This document shows positions 46,914 to 57,479 of a DNA stretch of 64,000 nucleotides, in pieces (positions within the stretch are counted from its first letter, which is position 1; every line of letters begins with the position of its first letter). Under the pieces are notes generated by a model that was not told the origin of the DNA, ran no database searches, and was given only the letters and a program-made list of their open reading frames with translations. The translations under genes were made by a program, and so were the position numbers. The DNA comes from Hydractinia symbiolongicarpus. Lineage: Eukaryota > Cnidaria > Hydrozoa > Anthoathecata > Hydractiniidae. Location: contig NC_079883.1 in assembly GCF_029227915.1 (NCBI RefSeq), positions 5,394,001-5,458,000 on the forward strand. The letters are read 5' to 3'.

Positions 46914-47449
46914 TTGTTACACTCACTCTTTTATCGCTAACATGCTTCTATATAAGCTGTGAAAGGGCGGATACAATTTGTGGTAAATGTGGGGTTAAAC
47001 TCCATTCCTTTGTTTTGTTTTGTTGTATAACTTTTCAATGCAAAAAAGCTCTACCTATGATTCAATTTCCGGAAAGCACATCTAATGATTCAATTTTCTC
47101 ATTAAAAAACTCATTAACCTGCAATTAAAAATCAAAATCTTCACCGCTATTTTAATTAACTGAATGTAAGGAAGTCACAAGACAACGGCAAGGCAATTAA
47201 AAATATGTAAATGTCGCAACACAGAAGAGTATTCCCCGGAGATTTGCCAGACAGATTGAAGATGATTATTGTGAATAAACTGATAAAAAACCGCGAAAGC
47301 AGTTTTTCTGCATTTTGTGGTCTCTAATGATTACCTTCCTGGGTTTAAACAGAACGTTGGCGAACTAATTAGTGTTGATTTCAATGTATGCAAAATAAGC
47401 AAACAGGACGACAGGAAACTGATCAACCTTACCCAGTTCTTGCAATAAT
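46914..47449. other. Upstream flank of the second CABIT gene
   Basis: Probable promoter side. No gene or repeat identified. Confidence 0.3.
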
Positions 47450-47450
47450 G

Positions 47451-47575
47451 TACTTACCGTAATGATCCGAACAAGCGCCCTGGGCGCTTATTAAATTTTT
47501 TGATTTTTTGCATTGGCGCTTAATCGAAGGGGGTGCTTAAGAAATACTGGCCGCTTATAAATTTTTCCTCATTTT
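47451..47575. mobile_element. GCGCCCTGGGCGC-type MITE
   Basis: TACCGTAATGATCCGAACAA then AGCGCCCTGGGCGCTTATTA, with a second TGGCGCTTAATCG and CCGCTTATAAAT. A relative at about 63568-63690 reads CCGCCCGGGCGCTGACT and ends AATACGGTGGG. No ORF. Confidence 0.45.
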
Positions 47576-47599
47576 GTACAAATTAAAGACAACGGTAAT

Positions 47600-48575
47600 T
47601 TACTATTTTGTTTTTTTTCCTGAAAAATAAAACTGAACAAAAGATGTAACAAATTCCTTATTAATTAAAAGTGATGCATACGTGCAGGATGTTATAGAAA
47701 GCGTTGCATACATGCAGGATGTTATAGAACGTCCTGAATTTCTACATTTTGATGAAATCGAATTAAGTATTACTCATATGGAATTTCTTTAAAAGAAAAC
47801 CGAATTGACCCAACGGATGCTCTGAAACGCCGTAAAATGAATACACGTTCAAAAGTGCAATAATTTAAATTTACATAAATTACTTAACCACAGAAATTTC
47901 TTAGCCGCTCGATTTTTAAAAAGCATGAACTTCTGACTTGGATTTGGAATATCGAGCATGGCTTATTTTAAAATTGCATTTTGCATATTTGAGGATGATT
48001 TTTTGTAAAAGGTTTTGTTATTAAGTATTAAATGTTATGTTATTAAATAGTTTCAAAAGGAAAGCTTATTTTTTCAATAAAACTTTGCCACACAAGCATT
48101 TTGTTGATGAACCATTCCGAGTCAACTATGGCAAATGAAGTGTTTAAAATTCCCCAATTCTCGAAATTTTAAAGTTAATAAATTTAACACTGAGAGTTTT
48201 TGTGACCATTAAAACTCCTTAGTTGTAAGAAAATTCACAGCAGCTGTACAAGAAACTGATCTTTTCACCGAAAATATTTTCTTAAAAACATATACCAAAA
48301 ACACTAGTGAAACAAACGTTACAGACTGAAAATTGTTGCATAGTTGAACCTAAAAGCATTAATTCGGTGAAAATAAAGGATCAATCCTTTATTATCATTT
48401 TAGCGTCACCGTTTCATTTTCTTCCTAATGTGAATTCAATTGCGCTACTTCTCCGACATAAAATTTCACGAATTACAGACATTGTTTTATTTTTATGCGT
48501 ACATTAATTTCCGCGAAATTATCCAAAATCTGCAAAAAGGCACGAATGTAAATACCTGAGAACGTCAGTAGTTAC
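47600..48575. other. AT-rich intergenic sequence
   Basis: A short direct duplication, GCATACRTGCAGGATGTTAT, occurs twice near 47675-47730. No gene. Confidence 0.35.
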
Positions 48576-48581
48576 CATTAT

Positions 48582-48669
48582 GCAACCTCATTCCCAGGGT
48601 CTTGTGGTCCCTGAGCCGTTATTACGGAAACTTTATCAACAAGGCAAAATGTCCTGGGAACGAGGTTGA
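48582..48669. mobile_element. CCTCG-family short MITE
   Basis: CAACCTCATTCCCAGGGTC ... TGTCCTGGGAACGAGGTTG, 88 bp. The internal CCGTTATTACGG is a perfect palindrome. Confidence 0.65.
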
Positions 48670-49329
48670 CCATTATGATAAATAATGACGTAATCTCTGT
48701 AACTAACCTTGTACTTTTCGTCCAAAGCAACGTTTTTTGTTTAATGACAGAATTACTCTTTTAAGATTAGATTTTTAGGACTACATAAGACTGTGCGAAT
48801 GCAGTAAATTAAAAAAATAGATAAATAAATAAACTAAGCAACCACGTTCCAAGTCCTTTTTGTATATGGCAGTGCTGCTAGGGAATTAAAAGACAAAAGA
48901 CTTTGGTTAAGAAATGTCTCTTTGAACTAGACGTTTATTCGAAGAGACATTTATTTCACCACAAAACTAAATTTATTATGAAGGTTAAAAGACACTTAAA
49001 ATAACAAGAATATAAATTTGTACACAAGAAGAAGTCAGAATTTTGAGAGCGCTCTGAAGTTGCCAGGTCACGTGATGAATTAAGACTTAAGTACAAGTTA
49101 AGACGAAAAATCTTGTTTTTATTCTCTCAGGTCTTTATACGGGCAAATAAATAAGGTTAATTTCTTTTAAACGAAGCAAATTAGAAATTATTGCATGTGA
49201 TATACTTTTATCCACGTTGCTGCGACGGGCTAACGGCTAGTAATAGGAATAATTGAAGTGACAAAAACCCGTATAACCAGTGCTGCTTGGTAATTCTATA
49301 TATTTACTTTACGTTTCCTGTTTGAAAAT

Positions 49330-50770
49330 TAATTATAATATTCTGTACCCATTTCATCACCATGTATATAAAATGAATAAAAAAAATGTCGAGTATCGGA
49401 TTTGATGTAGCGGGAGAAGCACTGTGGTCCGAACTCTAGTCTAATTCGGCAGTGATTCATTTTGTCATGGCAGCTATGGTCTCTGATGAAGTCCACTACA
49501 CCAACGGCTCGACATTGAGGTAAGGTTAAACTGTCGTTATCAGCAAAAAAATAGTGATGCAATAATAAGCCTGGTTTTTATCAGATAATTTTAACAAATC
49601 AAAATAATGATAATAACAAAATAGATTTATAATTAGCATGTGAGAACAAGTTGGTTTCATACTTTTATATATCAGAAATGCTGACTATTGTTATTTTAAA
49701 AATATATTCATCCAAATGTGAGAAAAATTTCAGGGCTTTATTAGCCATTACTCTAATATCTAGAATAAATGCTTTTCTTGTTTTGCGCTCACCCAACGCT
49801 GAATAAACACCGGAATAAAGAAGTAATAATTAAAAATATTAATCACAATATAACGCATATTTGAGAATGCGTTGCCTATCTTCATCTGCTATGGCAGAAT
49901 ATTTCCCTAATTAGGAAATTGTTGTTATGTTACAGCCAAAGGATAATCAATTCCACTCTTTCAATAAACGCTTTTGAATAAAGTTGCATATTCTAACAAA
50001 CCATATAGGAAATTTCCAACGATTGTTTGGATAGCAGCATACTTTCAAGACGAGCTGCAGAGACGATACTCAGACCTTTCTTACATTCGAAGAAAATTAA
50101 TATGCCGTGGCACAAAAAAAACAAAAAATGGAGAACAGAAAAAATAGCAAATTAGAAATGTCGAGTATCGAATTTGTTGTAGCGGCAGAAACACTGTGGT
50201 CCGAACTCTAGTCGAATTCGGCAGTGATTCTTTGTGTCATAGCAGCTATGGTCTCTGATGAAATCCACTACACCAACGGCTCGACATTAAGACAAGATTA
50301 AACTTTCGTTATAAGCAAAAAAGTAATGATGCAATAATAGCCTGGTTTTTATTCAGTTAATTTAAGCAATTATAATTTTACCTTCAAGAAATGCTGATTA
50401 GTGTCGTTTTAAAAAAGGATTCATCCAAATGTCAGTACCTTTATTCATAAGCATTTGTTAAAGGAGTGGAATTGATTTTTCTCTAGCTGTAACAATAACA
50501 AAAATCCTTAAAATTAGGAAATGATCTACCTAAAGAGATTAAGATTGATATTGTAAAAATTTCGTTCTGCAAATTCCAGTATGATGTTGAACAAAACTTT
50601 TACTACTGATATTTTGATGAACATTTTTTTATAATAACACATTTCACAGCATTTCTTGAATTTAAAGGTATAAAATTAACTTGTTTCCACATTATTATGA
50701 ACTTAGCTTGTTTTCATCATTGTTTTGCTTTGTCTAAATTGACTGATGATAAAAACTAGGTTATTATTGC
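49330..50770 (-). repeat. ~845-bp repeat, two units, inverted orientation
   Basis: Reverse complement of the units at 57.8-61.4 kb: about one full unit (49390-50160) and most of a second. The conserved core with TGTCGAG/CTCGACA ends is at about 49386-49518 and 50159-50287. Confidence 0.8.
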
Positions 50771-51239
50771 ATCATTTTTTCCGCATAATTAATGTGTCCC
50801 CTGGTGCGTAACTAATGTATTTGTCCTGAAATTCAAAATGCTAGATGAAGCCGTTAGCTGGCTAACAAACAACTTTGCTGGCCAACCAAAGAATTGGTTT
50901 ATTGAACTTATGTTATCATTGTTACATTACTTTTGTTTCTCTTTATATATATAGTTGTCTTACTAATCATAAATAGCTAGCTATAGACCTATAGCTAAGT
51001 CGCCCCGGTTTAAGTATATTTAACTGGGCGTCTTAGCTACTGTTAGAGGAGCTAGCTAGCTAGTAGCTAATGTGTTAGCTTCAAGAGAAGGCTTAATTCC
51101 CATTTAGCTCTATTACCACTGAGTTGTTGTTGTTTTTATTCATTATTTTAGGTATTTATAGCTACCTTAGTAATTAAACTTCTCTTCTTTTTGGAAAACA
51201 AATTATGATATAACAAGCTAGCTACAAAATCTTTCAAAG

Positions 51240-52300
51240 ACGCATTTTTATACCCATTAGAGTATAATTTTTTTCACAATTTCTGTAAACTTTACAAGGG
51301 GAACACATGCAATGTGACAAGTGGAAGAAATTTTGTAGAATTTAAAGTGTGTGTGTTAAGTTATTTTTTATTGTTTTGTTTCCTGACATCCTGTTAAAAA
51401 ACTTTTGTAAAATGCCAAGTAATGTTTACAGGGGTTTTTGACATTAAATTGGGTTAAAAAAATTATGAGAGGATGGTATGGTTGTCTGTTTATATTGTTT
51501 GTGTTGCAAACTGCTGTTATTTGAAATTTTGTGTAAATTTTTATGGACCACATGCAACTAAAAAAACAATTTTTTGTAGAATTGGACTTTATTGTAAGCT
51601 GTTGTGTAAGCTGATGTCTTTTTATATTTCATATTATAAACTTTTTGTTAGAAAAACTGTGACATCATTTTTGCTAGAAGAAATTTCTTCAGTTTTACAT
51701 TTTTGTTTATATATATTAGGAATTTTACAAATTTTGTTTGGAATAAGTGTTTTGTAATGATAAAAAAATATGTACACTAAATGTTCTGACTGAAACTATT
51801 TTTGTTTTTTATGTTTTGTGATCTAATGGGCGAGGACAGTATTCATGGAAATGACTGATTTTTCTATAATTTGATGCATTACATATAATAACTTATTTGT
51901 GGAAGAATTATGGGTACTGGCACTATACAACATGCTAAATGAACTGATTTTTGTTGATTTTTATGTGCTCCAAAAAAACTGATCTGTTTTACATTTTGTG
52001 TAAACTTTTGTTAGGACGGACCACATACAATGTTTCCAAAATAATGATCTTTGTTGATTCCAAATTTACTCATTGATTTTTTTATATATACAAGGTTTAA
52101 AATGGTTGGTAAAGGGCAGTACATCATACTAAAAAAAATAATTTTGTGTTATTAATCGGTTAATTTTTACATTTTGATTGTGTATACTTTGGGGGAACAG
52201 AATAGTATATATGCGTCCGAATAAATGATTTTTTAAAATTTCAAAACAATGCCTTTTTGTATAAGCTTTTGTAAAAGCTTTTAGGGAAAATACAATGTCT
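51240..52300. repeat. Internally periodic dispersed repeat, copy 2
   Basis: Relative of 14460-15960, with TTTTGTGTAAA-TTTT motifs near 51525 and 51985 and shared GTTGCAAACTGCT and GTAAGCTGATGT. Non-coding. Confidence 0.6.
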
Positions 52301-52535
52301 AAATCATCATCATCATCATTCTCGGCTTAACGTCATTAGCATTGATAGCATTGGTTGGACAGGGTATATTAATGACCCTCTTCCAATCTGATCTAGACTG
52401 TGTTAGTTCTAAACTCAACTTCCTCTGCGTATCAAGTCTGTCCTAATAACCTCCTGCCAAGTCTTTCTCGGTCTGCCCCTGGGCTTTGCCCCAGGAACTA
52501 TCATGTCTCTACACTTTCTTACCCAATTATCCCCC
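52301..52535 (-). mobile_element. LINE 3' end (C-terminus of reverse-transcriptase ORF, ATG-type tail)
   Basis: Minus-strand translation gives DNWVRKCRDMIVPGAKPRGR then PRKTWQEVIRTDLIRRG and a stop. DW-x-K...G-RPRGRPKKTW...D is the familiar extreme C-terminus of RTE/CR1-like LINE polyproteins. It is followed on the same strand by a 3'UTR and a GATGATGATGATG tail. The element is 5' truncated to about 235 bp. Confidence 0.65.
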
Positions 52536-52774
52536 TAAATGCATAAAGAATTTATTTTAGTGATTTGTGCTTTTGACAGGTAATCACTTAGTAAGATGTA
52601 AATATTTGAGATGTGTTATAACTGACTTTGTTATCATTGCCTGTGTCAAAATTGTTGGTGTTGTTGGTGTTTTTCTTATAAAGATTTCATGTGATTTGAC
52701 ATTAAACATTTTTTGTGTAAGATATTCAGAACCTTTTTTGGTAACAGTCTTTTTTTGAATTTTAGTTTCAGTTA

Positions 52775-52862
52775 TTGCACTGACCTTGCAAGCTCAGTCA
52801 GGACTTAGACCTTGTGCGATATTTTGCGGTACAGCCTGGGGTAATTAGTTTCTATTGTACTA
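52775..52862. mobile_element. GCGGTACAGCCTGGGGTAAT-type MITE, partial
   Basis: TTATTGCACTGACCTTGCAA ... GCGATATTTTGCGGTACAGCC matches the right part of 22186-22313. Confidence 0.55.
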
Positions 52863-53336
52863 ATATTTGCTGATCTCGAAACCGACATGCAGATCCCTAA
52901 TTATGTAGTCATCAGCAAAAAATTAAAAGGCCTGGGACGAGCAAACCAGTGTCATTTTGGCAAACAAAATTATATGAAACAACTCAACTTTATAAGATAT
53001 ATGTATTGATAAAGTTTGAACTTAATTTGAATGCACCGACCGGAAACACATATTTTAAAGATTGTTGTTGATTCAAGGCAATAAAATTAATTTTATTCTG
53101 CATATTTCACCAAGGGAGCGTTCACATATTACGTAATCAATTTTTTACCTATTTTCTACTCCCCCCATGTAATTAGTCATTATCATTTGGTTGACCCACC
53201 TCCCAAAGTTCCAAAGTTACGTCATCCTTTGCTTAGCCCCCCCCCCCCATCCCTCCCAAAAAAATCCGTAAAGAATGAAATCAAACACTGTTTGTCTTAA
53301 TACAGATGCAAGTATTTATACCAGACCCTACAAAAG

Positions 53337-53521
53337 TCTCTTTAGTAATAGCCGTCGTCTGTCTGTCTGTGTGTCCGCGAAAGCCATGTCCCGTAACGGA
53401 AACACGAAATTTTTAAAATGCGCACCAATAACAAATGCGATATATTTTTGTCCACTTTGTTGCGACTGGTAAATATAAAGGACGGGCGAACCCGTGGATT
53501 TTTCCACGGGCTAACGACTAG
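53337..53521 (+). mobile_element. Non-autonomous Helitron, first of a head-to-tail pair
   Basis: It starts TCTCTTTAGTAATAGCCGTC with CTGT repeats and ends with the hairpin CCCGTGGATTTTTCCACGGG (53491-53510) then CTAACGA-CTAG. The 5' TC, 3' hairpin and CTRR end are diagnostic for Helitrons. Confidence 0.75.
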
Positions 53522-53661
53522 TCTATATTATAATGCCCGTATACGTCTGTCTGTCTGTCTGTCACGCAAAATGGTAGCTTAGCTGCGCAATTGCGAGAAG
53601 CACGCAATGCGGTGTAAAAAGGACAAGCGAACCCGTGGATTTTCCCCGGGCTAACGACTAG
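53522..53661 (+). mobile_element. Non-autonomous Helitron, second of a head-to-tail pair
   Basis: It begins TCTATATTATAATGCCCG directly at the CTAG end of the first element, has CTGTCTGTCTGTCTGTC, the hairpin at 53632-53650 and ends CTAG before T. No base separates the two elements. Confidence 0.75.
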
Positions 53662-54171
53662 TTTTAAATATTTACAGTTTTATATTTTACTTTCATATTT
53701 TACATGCAAGATATAGTGAGGGCCACTATGTAATTTTGTGTGCATATGTGCGTTAAAAGTGATTTCTTGATTTAAAGTTTTAACAATTTTTGTCCCATGG
53801 CACCAAATTAGATGACGTCATCACTTTCACAGTCAGCAAAAAATAATTTCACAATTATATGTCATGTCATATATGATTTGAAAGAGGAGATCGAGTGGAT
53901 CAAAACAAATGTAAGAACCATGTCTTTAAAACGTAACGTTCGAAAGATATTACTATGGTATGGTATTGGGTCACCCTAATGTCTTTCTCTTTGATCAAAA
54001 TTTATTGTTCCAATCACTTCAAGGGATAATCTACAGACCAGTAATTTACAGACCAAAGCACGTTTTTAGTTGTTTACTTTCTTTCTTTCTTTCAGGCAAC
54101 TTCACAAAGTTAAAAAAAAAGCCGAAAATAATGACAAAAACAAATTTAGCAATGCTTGTACAATGTTTCAG

Positions 54172-56324
54172 TCACTCATCATCACTAGAACTAAATTCAT
54201 CGGATTCATCTGACTCGGATTTATTGCTTGCACCACCACTGTTTTGACACGTCGTACATTTGCACATATCAGTGCATGAAAAACCATTTTTACGGCATTT
54301 ACATCGGTTGGATATGTAACTTGTTTTGCAGTTACAAGAACTTAACTCGATGAATGCCAACGGTGCAGGAAGTTCAGCAGTCATTATGAGGGATAAGTTA
54401 CCGACTTGATCTGTTTCCCAACCATAGTTGACTGCATTCGGAAGTTGTTGAATGAGGATATGCGATCTTCGTAAAACCATTGAAATGAAGTGACACCTGA
54501 ATATTTTGTACTTCAATGCAGCTAATGTTGGTGGCAACATTCAGCATCACACTGGAATTTGGAGAATAAATGCCAACGCAATTGAAATAGTGATACCACG
54601 TCTGCAGGACATTTATTCCAGGTATACATTGAAACCACGAAACGTTCTAAGCTTTCCAGTGTTTCCAGATTAGGAAGTTCGACAGAACTTCCAAGTGTTG
54701 ATAATGCCAGAACCACCTGATTATCTGCCTGCAAAAGGCAGAATTCGATTTTTTGTTGAAACGCCCAGTTTGTTCACACTCTGTGAACGTATGAAAACCA
54801 AGAATACCTTTCACCTGTACTGCACCAAGGGCTTCAAAGCAATTAAAATATCAATATCACATAGAGTAGAACCTTGCCCTGTTTTAAAAATGGTATTCAT
54901 TGGTAACATCTCATAGCAGTAAATTACCAGTAGAAACTGGTGAAACGAGATTGTTGTGCAACATCCATAGCATTATATATGCTGTGTCAGCTTCTTCGTG
55001 GTCGTGTATTCTGCAATCAACAAAATTTGATTCCCTTTTAGTATCATAAGTCACTATATACCGAATATGCAATGATGAACGAGCTTCCATCACTTTGTTT
55101 GCCAGGTAGATGGTTAAAGCTTGCTTTGTATCAATGTAGGAAAGAAATTGCTTGAGACTAATTGCTGAAATATTGGTGTTGTCTAATACTTTGTATCGAA
55201 CTTCATTACCAGATGTAGGATGCTTTCTTGTCCGTGCTTTCAAGGAGTTTTCTATATAGCGATCAAATACCAATCGTATTTCATCACATCCTCTTAAAAT
55301 TTCTAGTACACGTTCTGTGAAAGCTGATGCGAAATCCTAAAAAATTACCAGAGTATTTCACAAGTGCGTCAGAACATTACGTAAGATAGTGAAAAATTGA
55401 ACACATACCTTGCATGTTCTAACTGCCGTTGTTTTCGAAGTTTTGTTCACAGCAGCCATTCCAACTATAATGATTACTTTGTTTGTTTTGACTTCTCCAG
55501 ATTTCTCTATGCGGTGTAGCAATTTCGATTTCTCTAAACAAGTCAATGGAATTCCATCAGCACTGAACAAGGCCTTTGGTACAACAGAAAACTCAAAGTT
55601 GCCAATACAGTGCTCTAAATCCAACTCGCGACGTTTCCGTGCAATAATTAAAAATCCTAATAGTAGCGTTTTTTTTCTTTGAGTTACATAACTTTATCCC
55701 CTACTCTCTCTTTGATAGATTTTCCTAGATCTTTGAAAGTTACTATTTTCAGTTTTTTTAACGGTACCCATATCTTTTTTTTTCTGTTTTATCCTCTCCG
55801 TGACAAATTCTTCATAATATTTTGAGCCAATATCAGCAGGTTGAAGTATTTGTGAATTGTGAAGAACAGCTTTTGAAACAACATTAAATACACAATCGGA
55901 TTGTGTATTTAATGTTGACATCGAAGTCATCCATGGTACAAAGCAATTTATTGACGTTAGAAGCTATCCTGCTATATGTTAAGCCACTCAATTGGTAGTG
56001 TTGCTTTCTTTGATCAACATTGACATTTTGTATATCACAAAACTCTTTCGATACTGATGCAAGTATAGGAGAAACAAGGCAAAATCTGTTCAATGTATGT
56101 GGTTGTTGTAACAGTCCTTTGATGCATCCAGTGACCTTCATTACTTTATTCTCCTGCTCCATTGCGTGATCGGACCCAATGACAGTGAATGGTATACTGG
56201 TTTTGGCAATTGCGAAATTCTCTTTCAAGTAGGACCAGGTCTTCATGTCTGTTTCTTCTAAATTCTTCATGTCTGCCAGATACAAAGGTGTTAATCGGGC
56301 GTAATTAATTTGATTGTAAACCAC
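54172..56324 (-). pseudogene. HEEAD/CXC-type transposon-borne protein gene, broken
   Basis: Pieces in order on the minus strand: 56324-55884 (NYARLTPLYLADM ... FAIAKTSIPFTVIGSDHAME QEN), 55930-55694 (ILQPADIGSKYYEEFVTERI), 55624-55411 (CIGNFEFSVVPKALFSADG), 55336-54911 (LVFDRYIENSLKARTRKHP ... FLSYIDTKQALTIYLANK ... HDHEEADTAYIMLWML), 54734-54522 (LERFVVSMYTWNK) and 54540-54172 (LPPTLAALKYKIF ... CNCKTSYISNRCKCRK ... CKCTTCQN). A proper intron (GTATGTG...TTTTTAG) separates the third and fourth pieces; other joins need frameshifts or stops to be skipped. The order matches an uncharacterised invertebrate family I recall, with a central HEEADT block and a C-terminal CXC Cys cluster, found in many copies. 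VFDxY, DTK and EEAD are reminiscent of PIN/FEN-type nuclease acids, which is inference only. Confidence 0.6.
55883..55915. repeat. Near-perfect palindrome
   Basis: ATTAAATACACAATC and its complement flank a GGATT centre with no real loop, inside the broken HEEAD/CXC gene and at a frameshift between two of its coding pieces. It may be the cause of the frame break. Confidence 0.6.
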
Positions 56325-56579
56325 TCAAAGAGACAAGATGTAATTCCCAAAGTCCTTGTCGCATAGCACGAACGAAAAGTAAAAGTGATATAGAATAAGG
56401 CGAATACAAACGCTTTAGATAGTTCATATTTTTCACACTCATGATAAAATATGTTAATTTTTTTTGATTTCCTTATGTCATCAAACCACTTGACCCTCCC
56501 CCCTTCCCCATAATCAAGCGTAAGCAATTTCAATGACCCCACCTCCCTACCCACTACTTGATTATGTGAACGCTCCCTA

Positions 56580-57050
56580 AGATGCTGAACAAAAACTTTT
56601 CTACTGACATTTAAATATTTTTAAAATAACACTAGTCAGCATTTTTGGAAGATAGAATATAAAATCAACTTGTTTCTAAATACTTATTATAAATTTAGTT
56701 TGTCTTCATCAACAGTTTGCTTTGTTCAAATTAACTGATAAAAACCAGGTTATTATTGCATCATTATTTTTTTGCTGATAACAAAAGTTTAAATGTCCAG
56801 TTGTTGGTGTAGTGGATTTCATCAGAGACCATAGCTGCTATGACACAAAGAATCACTGCCGAATTCGACTAGAGTTCGGACCACAGTCGTTCTGCCGCTA
56901 CAACAAATTCGATACTCGATATTTTTACTTTGCTATTTTCTGTTCTTCTTGTTTGAACTCATGGTTATTAATTCTTTTTGGATGTAAAAAAGGCCTAAGC
57001 ATCGTTTCTGCTGCTCGTCTTTACTGATAACAACTAGTCTTATTATGGCA
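56580..57050 (+). repeat. 845-bp repeat unit, right half after the transposon
   Basis: Continues the unit interrupted at 53112. It includes the conserved core at about 56793-56920 and ends in TTTTTGGATGTAAAAAAGGCC. Confidence 0.75.
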
Positions 57051-57179
57051 TAATTATTTTTTGCTGATCACGAAATGTTTAGGCTTTTGTCAACTTCGTA
57101 CCTTTGATGTATTTTTTTAATTCAGTTTAAATTTACAAACAAGCGTTATTTTAATTTCGTCACTATGTAGGCTTGATTC

Positions 57180-57470
57180 GCACTGAGCAGCTTTTCTTGA
57201 CAGCGCTCCTTAGAGTGGAAAACCAAACTGCTAAGCGTGAATTTTCCTTTTGAAATTCTAAAGTTTGGTAAGAACGTTGTTAACACCACGATCTTTTGTT
57301 CAACAAAAACAACAAGGGATTGTTGCTAGCTGCTGCAATAAAAATCATTATAAAGCAGACGTCGTCGCTAAATAACTTTCAAAAAGGTCTCGGGTAGGTT
57401 TTGGATAAACTCTGTTGTTACGCGAAGAAGGAAACTTGGGAACACGATCGCTTAAAAAAACGTCCTTTTT
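57180..57470. repeat. Direct flank repeat, left
   Basis: Closely matches 61880-62105 (AACACCACGATCTTTTGTTC, AGGGATTGTTGCTAGCTGCT, AGCAGACGTCGTCGC). On the minus strand both read SDRV..VPSSRNNRV then PKPTRDLFESYLATTSAL-stop (PKF or LEV, YPK or SPK in the two copies), a possible coding tail. The two copies bracket the plus-strand array. Confidence 0.65.
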
Positions 57471-57479
57471 AGAGATTTC

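Larger units (their letters stand above)
53113..56579 (-). mobile_element. TIR transposon carrying an HEEAD/CXC gene, inserted in the 845-bp repeat
   Basis: The ends are a perfect 16-bp inverted repeat, AGGGAGCGTTCACATA at 53113-53128 and its complement at 56564-56579, with subterminal C-rich similarity (CCCACCTCCC). Left flank (CACATATTTTAAAGATT ... TTATTCTGCATATTTCA) and right flank (GATGCTGAACAAAAACTTTTCT) join to rebuild the 845-bp repeat unit, whose uninterrupted copies lie at 57.7, 59.8 and 60.65 kb. A clean target duplication is not obvious. The only coding sequence is the broken minus-strand gene 54172-56324. Length is 3467 bp including nested Helitrons of about 325 bp. Confidence 0.7.

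Noticed and set aside
56291-56554. Upstream coding part of the HEEAD/CXC gene
   Set aside because: It overlaps the transposon's C-rich subterminal region and has no similarity to the family; it is probably non-coding terminal DNA.
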